A stretch of DNA of 64,000 bases from Armatimonas rosea (GTDB lineage Bacteria; Armatimonadota; Armatimonadia; Armatimonadales; Armatimonadaceae): positions 1,054,001 to 1,118,000 of the forward strand of contig NZ_JACHGW010000001.1 in assembly GCF_014202505.1 (NCBI RefSeq). The letters run 5' to 3'. Below, one piece after another: positions 51,043 to 61,104 of this stretch (its first letter is position 1; every line of letters starts with the position of its first letter). A program made the position numbers and the translations under genes. The notes beneath the pieces were generated by a model, which saw only the letters and a program-made list of their open reading frames with translations, did no database searches and had not been told where the DNA came from.

Positions 51043-51145
51043 GGGGAGCGTCAACGAGCCTCGTGCCTCGGCTGCAAAGGCCTTCGGCCATACCGAATAT
51101 CTTATGACCGAAGGCCTTCCCAGCCGCAGGCTCGTTGACGCCCCG
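51043..51145. repeat. Intergenic inverted repeat upstream of uxuA
   Basis: Arms GGGAGCGTCAACGAGCC ... AAGGCCTTCGGCCATA and its complement on the other side pair over about 40 nt, with a 9-nt extra TCGTGCCTC in one arm. It separates the uxuA start from the DUF1553 stop. Confidence 0.75.
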
Positions 51146-51170
51146 CTCTCACCGGGGCGATTCAACTGCG

Positions 51171-53579
51171 TTAGTGATTGAACAAAAACTCCTTGGAGTT
51201 GAGCAGTGCCCAGAGAATATCCTCAGCCTCCTGGCGCTTGTCCTTGGCCTCGCGCAGGGAGACCACGGCATCGAAGAGCTCGCCTTGGTCGGGGAGGCGC
51301 GAGACGGACGCGAGATAGAGCTCCTCGACCAGCTTGGTATCGGGTGTCTTTGCCTCGATCAGCTTGGCGATGCGGCCTGTCTTGCTGGAGAGCTTCTCGT
51401 TGATGCCCTTGCCGTTCATGAAGTGCAGAAGCTGCCCGAGGTTGGGGGCGTCTTGGCGCTCGCACTGGCAGACAATATTGCGGGCGGGGCGGCCAAAGAG
51501 ATCGAGGAAGTACGAGCCCGCTGTGGTGTCGGGGAGCTCGGCGGCGCGCATGCCGGCCGGGTAGCCGCCGAACTTCTCGGGTGAGCCCGTGGCGCTCCCC
51601 ACTGCATCGAGGAGGGACTCAGCGTCGAGGCGCTTGAAGAAGTAGTGCGAGAAGTAGCGCGTGTCGGCGACATTGATCTTGGTGGGGAAGGCGGTGCGCT
51701 GGTAGGCACGGGTCGCAAGAATGGTGCGCATCGTGTGCTTCAGGTCGTAGCCATGGTTCACAAAGTCTGCCGCCAGCCAATCTAAGAGAACGGGGTTGGT
51801 GGGCGGGTTGGTGACACGCACATCGTCGACCGGCTCGATCAACCCTTGTCCCAGGAAGTGCTTCCAGAGGCGGTTGACCACGACTTTGGCAAAGAACGGG
51901 TTTTTCGTGTCCGTGAGCCAGTCCGCAAACGCGAGGCGGCGGTCGCCCGTGAACTCTTTGGCGACGGGGGCACCACCGAGCGCGGTGGGGACCATGGTCT
52001 TGCCCGTGCGCGGGTTCACCGACTCGCCCGAGCTGACCGTGTAGACAATCTTCTCATCCGCAGCCTCGCCGTTTTTCGTCTTGACACGGGAGAAGAACGC
52101 TGCGAACTGGTAGTACTGGTCCTGCTTCCACTTTTCATAGGGGTGGTTGTGGCAGCGGGCGCACTGAATCCGCACGCCCAGAAAGACCTGCGACGTGGTC
52201 TCGGTGAGGGCATCGGGGGTGGCGGCGGCGCGGAAGTAGTTGGCCGGGCCGTCGTCGTAGGCGCTGCCCTGCGCCAGGAGCAGCTCGCGGGCCATGGTGT
52301 TCCAGGGCTTGTTGGCCGCCACACTGTCGCGAATCCAGCGGTTGAGCGCGATAAGCCCCTTATCGTTGAGGACATTGCGGTTGCTGCGCAGGAGATCGCC
52401 CCACTTGAGAGTCCAGTAGTCCACGTACTCCGGGCGTGCCAGCAGGGTCTCCACGAGCTTGCTGCGCTTCTGGGGATCGGTGTCGGCGAGGAAGGCGCGG
52501 GTGGTATCGGGGGTGGGGAGCAGGCCGGTGAGGTCCAGCGAGACCCGGCGCAGGTAGTCCGAGTCGGAGCAGGTGGGCGAGGCATCCAGCCCAAGCGCGG
52601 CGAGCTTGTTCTCGATCAGGCGGTCGATGTTAGTGGGCTGGGGCTGCGCAGGGCGTGGCTTGGAAAACGGGGAGAGCAGGGACGCCGTTGCGACCCGGTC
52701 TTGGTAGCGGATCAGGATCGCGCCCTCGCCCTTACCCACGATCTTGGCATCGCCCTCGGGAGAGACCTGGGCAACCGTCCCATCGCTGACACTAAACAGC
52801 GCCTCCGCGCTCACATCGCGGCGGGCCTTGTCGGCGAAGTTGGCCCAGACCCGGAAGCGCTGCTTCTGCCCGAGAGCGAGCGTGCGGGTCGGGGGGACGA
52901 TCTCCAGGCCCGTGACCTCGGGCTCGTCGGCTTTGGGCCGTGGCATCCCCGCCGCGATCCAGTCCACGAGTAGCTGGTAGGGCGGCGAGCCGGGCTCAAA
53001 GAGCTGGCCGCCTTTGTGGCTGACTCGCATCGTCGGCTTGCGTAGGAGCAGGCTGTTCTCCGGCTGGGCGGGGCTCAGGCGGCGGCCCGCGGCGGCACGG
53101 GTGATGGAGTCGTAGTCCGCCTCAGGATCGTAGCCCTGGAGGGAGAGCTTGAAGCCGCCCTTGCCCTGGGTCGCGCCATGACAGCCGCCCTGGTTGCAGC
53201 CGTAGCGGGTGAGCACGGGGATCACGTCCGACGTAAACCGTGGTGGCTTGGCCCCCGTGAGCCCAGTGACGGTGACCGGAATGGTAATTTTCTGCCCTTT
53301 GTACTGCGCGGTGAGGACGGTCGTGCCGTCTTTTCGCGGCCAGAGTGTCCCGTTCTTGCTAAGCACCGCCAGCTTCGGATCGGCCAGCGACAGGGCCACC
53401 TCGCCGCTCACATCTCGCCCGCTCTCCTCGACCAGCACCCGCGCCGATGCGTACGCGCCCGCGAGCGCGATAGCTTTCTCACCGCCCGAAAAAGCCAGGG
53501 TGGGTTTTGTGGGCGGGGGGGCGCTGTAGCTAAGCGCTGCTAGCCCCAGCAATGCCCCGATGCATAGCAGTTTTCTCAT
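51171..53579 (-). CDS. Planctomycete-type surface protein with DUF1549 and DUF1553
   Basis: The 802-residue protein has a signal peptide (MRKLLCIGALLGLAALSYSA) and a Big2-like Ig domain. A cytochrome-c-like PSCyt1 region with GCNQGGCHG, a second Ig-like domain, DUF1549 (RLIENKLAALGLDASP) and a C-terminal DUF1553 (NRLWKHFLGQGLIEP) follow. Such proteins are abundant in Planctomycetes and often lie next to DUF1501 genes, which is not the case here. The leaderless promoter TATAAT-CCCTGC-ATG fits. Confidence 0.9.
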   Translation of the reverse strand: MRKLLCIGALLGLAALSYSAPPPTKPTLAFSGGEKAIALAGAYASARVLVEESGRDVSGEVALSLADPKLAVLSKNGTLWPRKDGTTVLTAQYKGQKITIPVTVTGLTGAKPPRFTSDVIPVLTRYGCNQGGCHGATQGKGGFKLSLQGYDPEADYDSITRAAAGRRLSPAQPENSLLLRKPTMRVSHKGGQLFEPGSPPYQLLVDWIAAGMPRPKADEPEVTGLEIVPPTRTLALGQKQRFRVWANFADKARRDVSAEALFSVSDGTVAQVSPEGDAKIVGKGEGAILIRYQDRVATASLLSPFSKPRPAQPQPTNIDRLIENKLAALGLDASPTCSDSDYLRRVSLDLTGLLPTPDTTRAFLADTDPQKRSKLVETLLARPEYVDYWTLKWGDLLRSNRNVLNDKGLIALNRWIRDSVAANKPWNTMARELLLAQGSAYDDGPANYFRAAATPDALTETTSQVFLGVRIQCARCHNHPYEKWKQDQYYQFAAFFSRVKTKNGEAADEKIVYTVSSGESVNPRTGKTMVPTALGGAPVAKEFTGDRRLAFADWLTDTKNPFFAKVVVNRLWKHFLGQGLIEPVDDVRVTNPPTNPVLLDWLAADFVNHGYDLKHTMRTILATRAYQRTAFPTKINVADTRYFSHYFFKRLDAESLLDAVGSATGSPEKFGGYPAGMRAAELPDTTAGSYFLDLFGRPARNIVCQCERQDAPNLGQLLHFMNGKGINEKLSSKTGRIAKLIEAKTPDTKLVEELYLASVSRLPDQGELFDAVVSLREAKDKRQEAEDILWALLNSKEFLFNH

Positions 53580-53585
53580 GCAGGG

Positions 53586-53591
53586 ATTATA
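53586..53591 (-). promoter_or_regulatory. -10 element of a leaderless promoter
   Basis: TATAAT on the minus strand, followed by CCCTGC and the ATG at 53579, is exactly 6 nt away. A hairpin repeat (family A, copy 2) starts next to it. Confidence 0.6.
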
Positions 53592-53592
53592 C

Positions 53593-53713
53593 ACTGTCGG
53601 GGATTGAAAATCCCCGCCTGGTAAAAGAGAGCGTCCCGAGGACGCGCTGAGTTTTGGGGCTTGCACGTCCTCGGGACGCTCCTGCTTGGAGACGGGTATT
53701 TCACTACCTGGCG
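53593..53713. repeat. Long imperfect hairpin repeat, copy 2 (family A)
   Basis: It shares GGGGATTGAAAATCCCCG and GAGCGTCCCGAGGACGCG with the element at 942-1084 and has a long inverted arm. It fills the space between the divergent DUF1553 and FmdB-type genes, and leaderless-style -10 hexamers lie at both edges. Confidence 0.8.
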
Positions 53714-53716
53714 CGG

Positions 53717-53722
53717 TAAAAT
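53717..53722 (+). promoter_or_regulatory. -10 element before the FmdB-like gene
   Basis: TAAAAT lies 8 nt before the ATG at 53731, next to the edge of the repeat. Confidence 0.45.
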
Positions 53723-53730
53723 ACACCACC

Positions 53731-53967
53731 ATGCCGATCTATGAGTACCGCTGTAAGCCCTGTGAGCGCAGCTTTGAGACGCTACGAACGCTCTCGCAAA
53801 AAGACGAACCCACGCCCTGCCCGAGCTGTGGCACGCCCACCAAGACACGCCTGCTCTCGATGGTTGCCGCCCATGTCTCCGCCGACGGAGCCGGGGCCTG
53901 TGCGACCAGTGCCGCTCTGAACATGCCCTGCTGCGGTGGGGGGTGTGGTCTGCCGATGCGACGCTAG
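53731..53967 (+). CDS. FmdB-type zinc-ribbon protein
   Basis: The 78-residue protein starts MPIYEYRCKPCERSF, the signature of the FmdB/CxxC_CxxC_SSSS family: CxxC at 8-11, CxxC around 30. It ends in a Cys- and Gly-rich tail CCGGGCG. It is a small metal-binding regulator of unknown target. The frame upstream from 53686 is not family-like. Confidence 0.9.
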   Translation: MPIYEYRCKPCERSFETLRTLSQKDEPTPCPSCGTPTKTRLLSMVAAHVSADGAGACATSAALNMPCCGGGCGLPMRR

Positions 53968-53976
53968 CCGTCTTTC

Positions 53977-54939
53977 ATGCAACGTCTGCCAGCGCTCGAT
54001 GCGCTGCGTTTTCTCGCGGCTCTGGTGGTCGTGGTCTCCCATATTGGCGTCCCTTTCTTCAGCGCGGAGCGGGGAGCTGTCCCAAGCCTGCCCCAGCAGC
54101 TGGTGATGTTTTTCTTCAATGGCCCCGCCGCCGTGATGGTGTTCTTCATCATCTCGGGGTTCTGTATCCACCTGCCGTTTGTGGGGGAGCGCCCCCTGGA
54201 GCTGCGCGCGTTCTACCTGCGCCGGGTCCTGCGGCTCGTACTGCCGCTGGCGCTCTGGCTACCCGTGGCACTGGTACTAAAGGAGCGCTCCCTGAGCCTG
54301 GCAGCGCTCTGGAGCCTCTGGGCCGAGCTGATCTACTACGCGCTCTACCCCGCGCTACGACTCGCTGTCCGCCGGGTCGGCTGGGGGATAGTCTACGGCG
54401 CGGCGCTCGCCATCGCGCTCGCGATTCTCGTCTTTTCACCCGTGCGGGAGGGAATTCCCGGCTATGGCCCGACACTCTCCTGGGCACTGGGCCTGCCCGT
54501 CTGGCTCCTCGGCGTGCGGCTGGCCGAGCAGTGGAGCATGCGGCGCCTTTTTGCCCTGGAGCTGGGAGAGCTCTGGGGCGTGCGGCTTGCGCTGGCGCTG
54601 GCGGGCTGGGGCGCGGCGGCACTCCACTGGAAGCAGGTCCCCGATGGGCTCACCCTCAATGCCTTCGCGTGGCTCGCGGCCTACTGGCTGGGGCAGGAGC
54701 TCCTCAGAGCACAGAAGTACCCCTTTCCCGCGTGGCTGGTCGCGGCTGGGGCCTGGAGCTACTCGCTCTACCTGACCCATATCGGGGTGGGCTGGAGCCT
54801 GGTGATTCTCCTCAATCTTCATCCTCCGTTTGCCAGTGCCCTTGCCCTCACCGCCGCTCTGGGATTTGCCTGGCTCTACGGCCGCTTTGTCGAGGCGCCC
54901 GCCCATGCGCTGGCCCGGCGAGCAAGCGCGGTAAAATAG
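53977..54939 (+). CDS. Acyltransferase 3 (membrane)
   Basis: The 320-residue protein has about ten membrane helices and begins RLPALDALRFLAALVVVVSHIG, with the catalytic His near residue 22. It follows the family pattern (FIISGFCIHLPF, FYLRRVLRLVLPLALW). Such enzymes acylate sugars, lipids or peptides at the envelope. The gene follows the FmdB gene by 9 nt. Substrate unknown. Confidence 0.88.
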   Translation: MQRLPALDALRFLAALVVVVSHIGVPFFSAERGAVPSLPQQLVMFFFNGPAAVMVFFIISGFCIHLPFVGERPLELRAFYLRRVLRLVLPLALWLPVALVLKERSLSLAALWSLWAELIYYALYPALRLAVRRVGWGIVYGAALAIALAILVFSPVREGIPGYGPTLSWALGLPVWLLGVRLAEQWSMRRLFALELGELWGVRLALALAGWGAAALHWKQVPDGLTLNAFAWLAAYWLGQELLRAQKYPFPAWLVAAGAWSYSLYLTHIGVGWSLVILLNLHPPFASALALTAALGFAWLYGRFVEAPAHALARRASAVK

Positions 54940-54979
54940 CCTTTAGGATTGCTGTCGCTGCGGCGATACTGAGTTCACT

Positions 54980-56974
54980 ATGCCTGAAAAACGCTACTAC
55001 ATCACCACCCCGATCTACTATGTCAATGGAGTTCCCCACGTGGGGAGCGCCACGACCACGCTCCTGTGCGATGCCCACACCCGCTACCGAAAGCTGCGCG
55101 GCGACGATGCCTACTTCCTGACGGGCACCGATGAGCACGCCCAGAAAGTCGCCGATGCGGCCGCGAAAGTGGGGAAGACGCCGCAGGACTTTGTGGACGA
55201 GGTCAGCCAGCGCTATGTGGAGTGCTGGGAATACCTAGGAATAAAATACAATAGCTTCATTCGCACCAGCGAGGAGCGCCACAAGAAAGTAGTCCGGGAG
55301 ATCTTCTCGCGCCTGCAGGCCAGCGGCGATATCTACCTCGGTGTCTACGAGGGCTGGTACTCGGTCGCGGATGAGACCTTCTTCCGAGACACCGATGTCG
55401 ATGAGAACGGGATTGTGAAAGAGACCGGCGCGAAGGTGATTCGCATCCAGGAAGATGTCCACTACTTCCGGCTCTCGGCCTACGGCGAGCGGCTCAAGGC
55501 GCATATCGCGGCCAACCCGACTTTTCTGCTCCCCGAGACCCGCCGCAATGAAGTGCTGGCCATGATCGACGATGGCCTACGGGATATTGCGATCTCGCGC
55601 AAGAACGCGGGCTGGGGGATCGAGGTGCCAGGCGACGAGGGGAAAGTCTTCTATGTCTGGTTCGATGCCCTGATCAACTACCTGAGCGAGACCGGCTGGC
55701 CCGACAACGAAAACTGGAGCACGCTCTGGCCCGCCGATGCGCACCTGATGGCCAAGGAGATCTACGCCCGCTTCCACGCCACTTTCTGGCCCGCGATGCT
55801 GATGGGGCTCGGCCTGCCGTTGCCCAAGCACGTGGTCGGGCACGGCTGGTGGACGGTCGGTGGGGAGAAGGGGAGCAAGTCCAAGGGCAATATCCCCGAG
55901 CCCAAGGCGGTGGTCGATGCGCTGGTTGCGGCCAGTGGGGCGGCGGAGAGCACGGCAAAAGATGCCCTGCGCTACTACCTCCTGCGCGATATCCGCTTCA
56001 CCGACGACTCCGAGTTCTCGCTGGAGCTTCTGGCCAACCGCTGGAACGCCGATCTGGGCAACGACTTTGGCAATGTCCTCAACCGCATCCTCAAGGCGAC
56101 CTACTTCGACGGTGTCATCCCCGCAAGCGCCCCGCTCGATCCCGGCCTGACCGCGGTTGCGGCGGAGGCGGTCGCTGCCTACGAGAAAGCCCTGGAGCGC
56201 TTCGACTGGGGCAGCGCGCTCTCGTCGGTGTGGCCCCTCTTGCGCGCGGTCAATGTCTACCTCGCCGAGAAAGCGCCGTGGAAAGCGGCCAAGGCAGGCG
56301 AGACAGCGGCGGTCGCCGAGGCGGTCTACAACGCGCTGGAGGGAGTGCGCCTGGCGACCTACCTCCTCTCGCCTGTCATGCCCACGGTCGCTGCGGAGGT
56401 GGCGAGCCAGCTGGGCCTAGAGTCGCTCACGAGTGGCACCTGGGAAGACAGCACCCGCTTTGGCGCCCTGCCCGGCGGGATCAAGACCGGCGAGCCCGCC
56501 CCGCTCTTCCCGCGTGTCGATACTAAAATTCTACTCGCTCCGCCTCCCCCCGGCGACAGCGCCGTTTCCCCCTCCGCACCCAAAGGGTACCCGGCGAAGG
56601 GGGAGAAAAGTGATAAGCAACCTATGGAAACTGAAGCCCCTACGTCTAACGAGATTACGATCGATGACTTCCTGAAAGTCGAGCTCCGTGTCGCCGATAT
56701 TGTCGCGGCGGAGAAAGTGCCCGATGCCGATAAGCTGCTAAAGCTCCAGCTCAAGATTGGTGAGGAAGACCGCCAGATTGTCAGTGGGATCGCGACCGCC
56801 TACACGCCCGAGGAGCTGGTCGGCCGCCAGATTGTCGTGGTCTACAACCTCAAGCCCCGCAAGATGCGCGGGGTGGAGAGCAAGGGAATGCTCCTGGCCG
56901 CCACCGATGCCGAGGGCAATGCGATCCTGCTCCAGCCCGATAAAAAGGCCGACTCGGGGAGCACGGTGCGGTAA
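54980..56974 (+). CDS. metG: Methionyl-tRNA synthetase
   Basis: The 664-residue enzyme has the class I motif PHVGSA (HIGH) near residue 17 and the GSKSKG form of KMSKS near 296. It has an anticodon-binding domain and a C-terminal tRNA-binding OB domain (about 555-660; LRVADIVAAEKVPDADKLLKL). The linker at about 519-548 is repeat-derived (family B): APPPPGDSAVSPSAPKGYPA. The Cys-rich zinc knuckle seen in some forms is absent. It is close to a FAH gene (2 nt). Confidence 0.95.
   Translation: MPEKRYYITTPIYYVNGVPHVGSATTTLLCDAHTRYRKLRGDDAYFLTGTDEHAQKVADAAAKVGKTPQDFVDEVSQRYVECWEYLGIKYNSFIRTSEERHKKVVREIFSRLQASGDIYLGVYEGWYSVADETFFRDTDVDENGIVKETGAKVIRIQEDVHYFRLSAYGERLKAHIAANPTFLLPETRRNEVLAMIDDGLRDIAISRKNAGWGIEVPGDEGKVFYVWFDALINYLSETGWPDNENWSTLWPADAHLMAKEIYARFHATFWPAMLMGLGLPLPKHVVGHGWWTVGGEKGSKSKGNIPEPKAVVDALVAASGAAESTAKDALRYYLLRDIRFTDDSEFSLELLANRWNADLGNDFGNVLNRILKATYFDGVIPASAPLDPGLTAVAAEAVAAYEKALERFDWGSALSSVWPLLRAVNVYLAEKAPWKAAKAGETAAVAEAVYNALEGVRLATYLLSPVMPTVAAEVASQLGLESLTSGTWEDSTRFGALPGGIKTGEPAPLFPRVDTKILLAPPPPGDSAVSPSAPKGYPAKGEKSDKQPMETEAPTSNEITIDDFLKVELRVADIVAAEKVPDADKLLKLQLKIGEEDRQIVSGIATAYTPEELVGRQIVVVYNLKPRKMRGVESKGMLLAATDAEGNAILLQPDKKADSGSTVR
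56536..56625. repeat. In-frame palindromic repeat in the MetRS linker
   Basis: TTTCCCCCTCCGC pairs with GCGAAGGGGGAGAAA around GCACCCAAAGGGTACCCGGC, which is the reverse complement of the unit found twice in family B copy 2. It codes for a Pro/Gly/Ser-rich linker between the catalytic and tRNA-binding domains. Confidence 0.75.
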
Positions 56975-56976
56975 GG

Positions 56977-57858
56977 ATGAAACTGGCACTTCTTTCGGAC
57001 AATCGGCTGGCCGTGACCTACGGCGACGAAGAGCAGCTCCTTCCCGTGGTGGCGGCGCTGGCGGCGGCGGGGGACACGGCTCCTGCGCCGGCGACCCCGT
57101 TTGAGGCGGCGTGTGAGGCCGCAGCACTCAGCACGCGGCTGGAGCGGGCGCTCTCGGTTCTGCTGGAGACGGGGCAACTTGAAGACTTGCTCCTTCCGCC
57201 GTTTGCACCACGCCACGCGCCGATCCCCAAGCCCAATCGCATCCTCGCTATCGGCCGCAACTACGCTGAGCACGCCAAGGAGCTGGGCAACGCGGTCCCC
57301 GATGAGCCCGTGGTCTTTCTCAAGGCATCCCAGAGCGTGATCGGGCCGGACCAGGAGATTCTGGTTCCCGACGGCATCGGGCGTGTGGACTACGAGGGCG
57401 AGCTGCTGGTGGTGCTGGGCAAGGGCGGCAAGAACATCCCCGAGAGCGAGGCCATGGGCTGCGTGGTGGCCTATAGCTGCTTCAACGATGTGACGGCCCG
57501 CGAGAAGTCCAAGGCGCTCCAGAGCAAGGGGCACCCGTGGTTTCTGGCCAAGAGCCTCGATACCTTCGGGCCGCTTGGGCCGCACCTGGTCACCGCCGAC
57601 GAGCTCCCCGATCCCTCCGAGATTCGAGTGCAGCTGCGCGTGAACGGCGAGACCAAGCAAGACGGCACCACAGGCCAGATGATCCACTCGATCCCCAAGC
57701 TGATCGCCTACCTCTCGACCTGGTTTGCGCTGGAGCCCGGCGACGTGATCGCCACAGGAACCCCGCCGGGAGTGGGGCCGCTGGTGGTCGGGGACATGGT
57801 CGAGGTGGAGATCGACGGCATCGGGGTGCTGCGGAGCGCGGTTAGCCCGGCTTCTTAA
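56977..57858 (+). CDS. Fumarylacetoacetate hydrolase-family protein
   Basis: The 293-residue protein has the FAH catalytic core: AIGRNYAEHAKELG, EPVVFLKASQSVIGP, YEGELLVVLGK, and GTPPGVGPL near the C-terminus. Members cleave or decarboxylate acylpyruvates. The N-terminal 75 residues are a variable domain. The gene begins 2 nt after the metG stop, so co-translation is likely. Its end overlaps the DUF4126 gene by 17 bp. Confidence 0.9.
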   Translation: MKLALLSDNRLAVTYGDEEQLLPVVAALAAAGDTAPAPATPFEAACEAAALSTRLERALSVLLETGQLEDLLLPPFAPRHAPIPKPNRILAIGRNYAEHAKELGNAVPDEPVVFLKASQSVIGPDQEILVPDGIGRVDYEGELLVVLGKGGKNIPESEAMGCVVAYSCFNDVTAREKSKALQSKGHPWFLAKSLDTFGPLGPHLVTADELPDPSEIRVQLRVNGETKQDGTTGQMIHSIPKLIAYLSTWFALEPGDVIATGTPPGVGPLVVGDMVEVEIDGIGVLRSAVSPAS

Positions 57859-58414
57859 ACAGCCCCAGAAGCGCCTTGCGAATCCGCGAGAAGAGAAACA
57901 GCGAGATGCCCACGCCGACCACGACCACCACAATCGCGGCGGCGGGGTAGAACGCGGCCAGGGAGGCGGTGCCAATGGCGACACCGTCTTCCGCAAGGCT
58001 CACGAGGGCACCCGCACCGGGCGCTGCATTGATCGCGGGGCGCGCTGCGGCCTTGGCACCGTGGCTGGAGAGGGCAATCGTCCCCCCAATCAGAAACGCG
58101 ATGGTTTTGATAGTCGGATCGAAGTGCCCAAAGGCGCCCGCCGCGAGAACTGCCCCGGCAGGAACCCGCAGAAACGTGTGGATCGCATCCCAGGCATGGT
58201 CCACCACGGGAATCTTATCGGCGATAAACTCGACCACGTAGAGCACGAGCGCCACCCCGATCACCCACCAGCTCGTGAGGATCGTCAGGTCGCCGGGCAG
58301 GGTCAGATGGGCAAAGCGTCCCAAGAGCCCCAGAGTCGCCACGGTCGCGTATAAATTGATCCCTGAGACCCACGCACTCCCCAGCGCCATGCCCAAGGTC
58401 GCTAATCCACCCAT
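57842..58414 (-). CDS. DUF4126 membrane protein
   Basis: The 190-residue protein has about five hydrophobic segments, starting with a Gly-rich helix (GGLATLGMALGSAWVSGINLY). It keeps the family-type pattern IPVVDHAWDAIHTFLRVPAGAVLAAGAF. Function is unknown. GGAGGGG sits before the ATG at 58414. The first bases (ATGGGTGGATTAGC) recur exactly at 58550-58563. Confidence 0.8.
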   Translation of the reverse strand: MGGLATLGMALGSAWVSGINLYATVATLGLLGRFAHLTLPGDLTILTSWWVIGVALVLYVVEFIADKIPVVDHAWDAIHTFLRVPAGAVLAAGAFGHFDPTIKTIAFLIGGTIALSSHGAKAAARPAINAAPGAGALVSLAEDGVAIGTASLAAFYPAAAIVVVVVGVGISLFLFSRIRKALLGLFKKPG

Positions 58415-58549
58415 GTTTCCCCTCCCCGTCCCGCACGGTAAACGTGGGGCTATGGGGCGTCGTGCCTCCGCCGTTCGCTTCGCTCAGATTTTACCGACGA
58501 GGCACGAGGAGGCGGCCGAAGGCCCCATAGCGGGACGATTTCCGTCCAC
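58415..58549. repeat. Hairpin element flanked by a 14-bp direct repeat
   Basis: The 135-bp gap has inverted arms: CTATGGGGC, CGTCGTGCCTC on one side and GAGGCACGA, GCCCCATAG on the other. It is flanked by identical GCTAATCCACCCAT at 58401-58414 and 58550-58563; the first is the start region of DUF4126. This looks like a target duplication, but the length is unusual. Confidence 0.6.
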
Positions 58550-58565
58550 GCTAATCCACCCATAG

Positions 58566-60401
<1,836 letters not shown>

Positions 60402-60409
60402 AGGCTTTT

Positions 60410-60415
60410 ATTGTA
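60410..60415 (-). promoter_or_regulatory. -10 element before glmS
   Basis: TACAAT on the minus strand lies 8 nt before the ATG at 60401. No Shine-Dalgarno is visible. Confidence 0.55.
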
Positions 60416-60484
60416 TCGTGCCCACCCCTGCCCGGAACCCACTTTCTTTGGGGATCGTCTGAAGTCTATAAAAGGAAAATCTCG

Positions 60485-61096
60485 ATGCGACAGAGATCTA
60501 TTGATCCCAAGGCAGTGACGCTATTAGAGGCCGTTGCCCAGCGAGGAAGGTCGATTCAGTCCCTCTCTCTGGACACTCTCTTAGAGACTCCGGCGCGTAA
60601 GGTGCAGGGCCACCTCGACTTTAAGCGTCCGCTCGCCTACCGCTCCCTGCAAGCCGATAGGCGGATTATCGCGCTCTCCAACCAGGGGCGCGATATTCAG
60701 CTAGACACGCTGAAGAAGACCTATGTCAAGAGCCCCTTTAGCTCCACCACGCTCAGGAACCTCCTGCCCTACCTTGAGGGCTGGCCCGAGCTCCACTCGG
60801 AGGAGCTGGCCTATCTCAAGTACCTAGGAACCGAGCGACTGGGGGCGGTCACCTGTGATGTTGTCCGTGGAGATATCGTGAGCGGTCTGAGCCTAGGGAG
60901 TAATGGCTGGCCGACTCAGATAACACGGCTCTACATTGGCCCGGATCGTCTGATCTACCGTGTCCGAAATGAGCGCGACGGGGGCAAGGATATCTCGCAG
61001 ACAACCTACTCCCAGGTGGTGATCAACCCGAACCTTCCTGACAGCATGTTTCTTTTACCGCCGGGCTATACGCCGGGGCCGCGTTCCGGGTACTAA
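60485..61096 (+). CDS. LolA-like protein
   Basis: The 203-residue protein matches the LolA/DUF2092-type beta scaffold: RKVQGHLDFKRPLAYRSLQAD, IALSNQGRDIQLDTLKKTY and a C-terminal YSQVVINPNLPDSMFLLPPGY. It has no signal peptide, which is odd for the fold. AGGAAAA precedes the ATG. The downstream DUF2156-like gene starts 8 nt later with its own SD. Confidence 0.6.
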   Translation: MRQRSIDPKAVTLLEAVAQRGRSIQSLSLDTLLETPARKVQGHLDFKRPLAYRSLQADRRIIALSNQGRDIQLDTLKKTYVKSPFSSTTLRNLLPYLEGWPELHSEELAYLKYLGTERLGAVTCDVVRGDIVSGLSLGSNGWPTQITRLYIGPDRLIYRVRNERDGGKDISQTTYSQVVINPNLPDSMFLLPPGYTPGPRSGY

Positions 61097-61104
61097 GGAG
61101 GGAC

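Noticed and set aside
60402-60484. glmS ribozyme/riboswitch
   Set aside because: Only 83 bp separate glmS from the divergent gene, and TACAAT lies 8 nt before the start, so there is no room for the leader.
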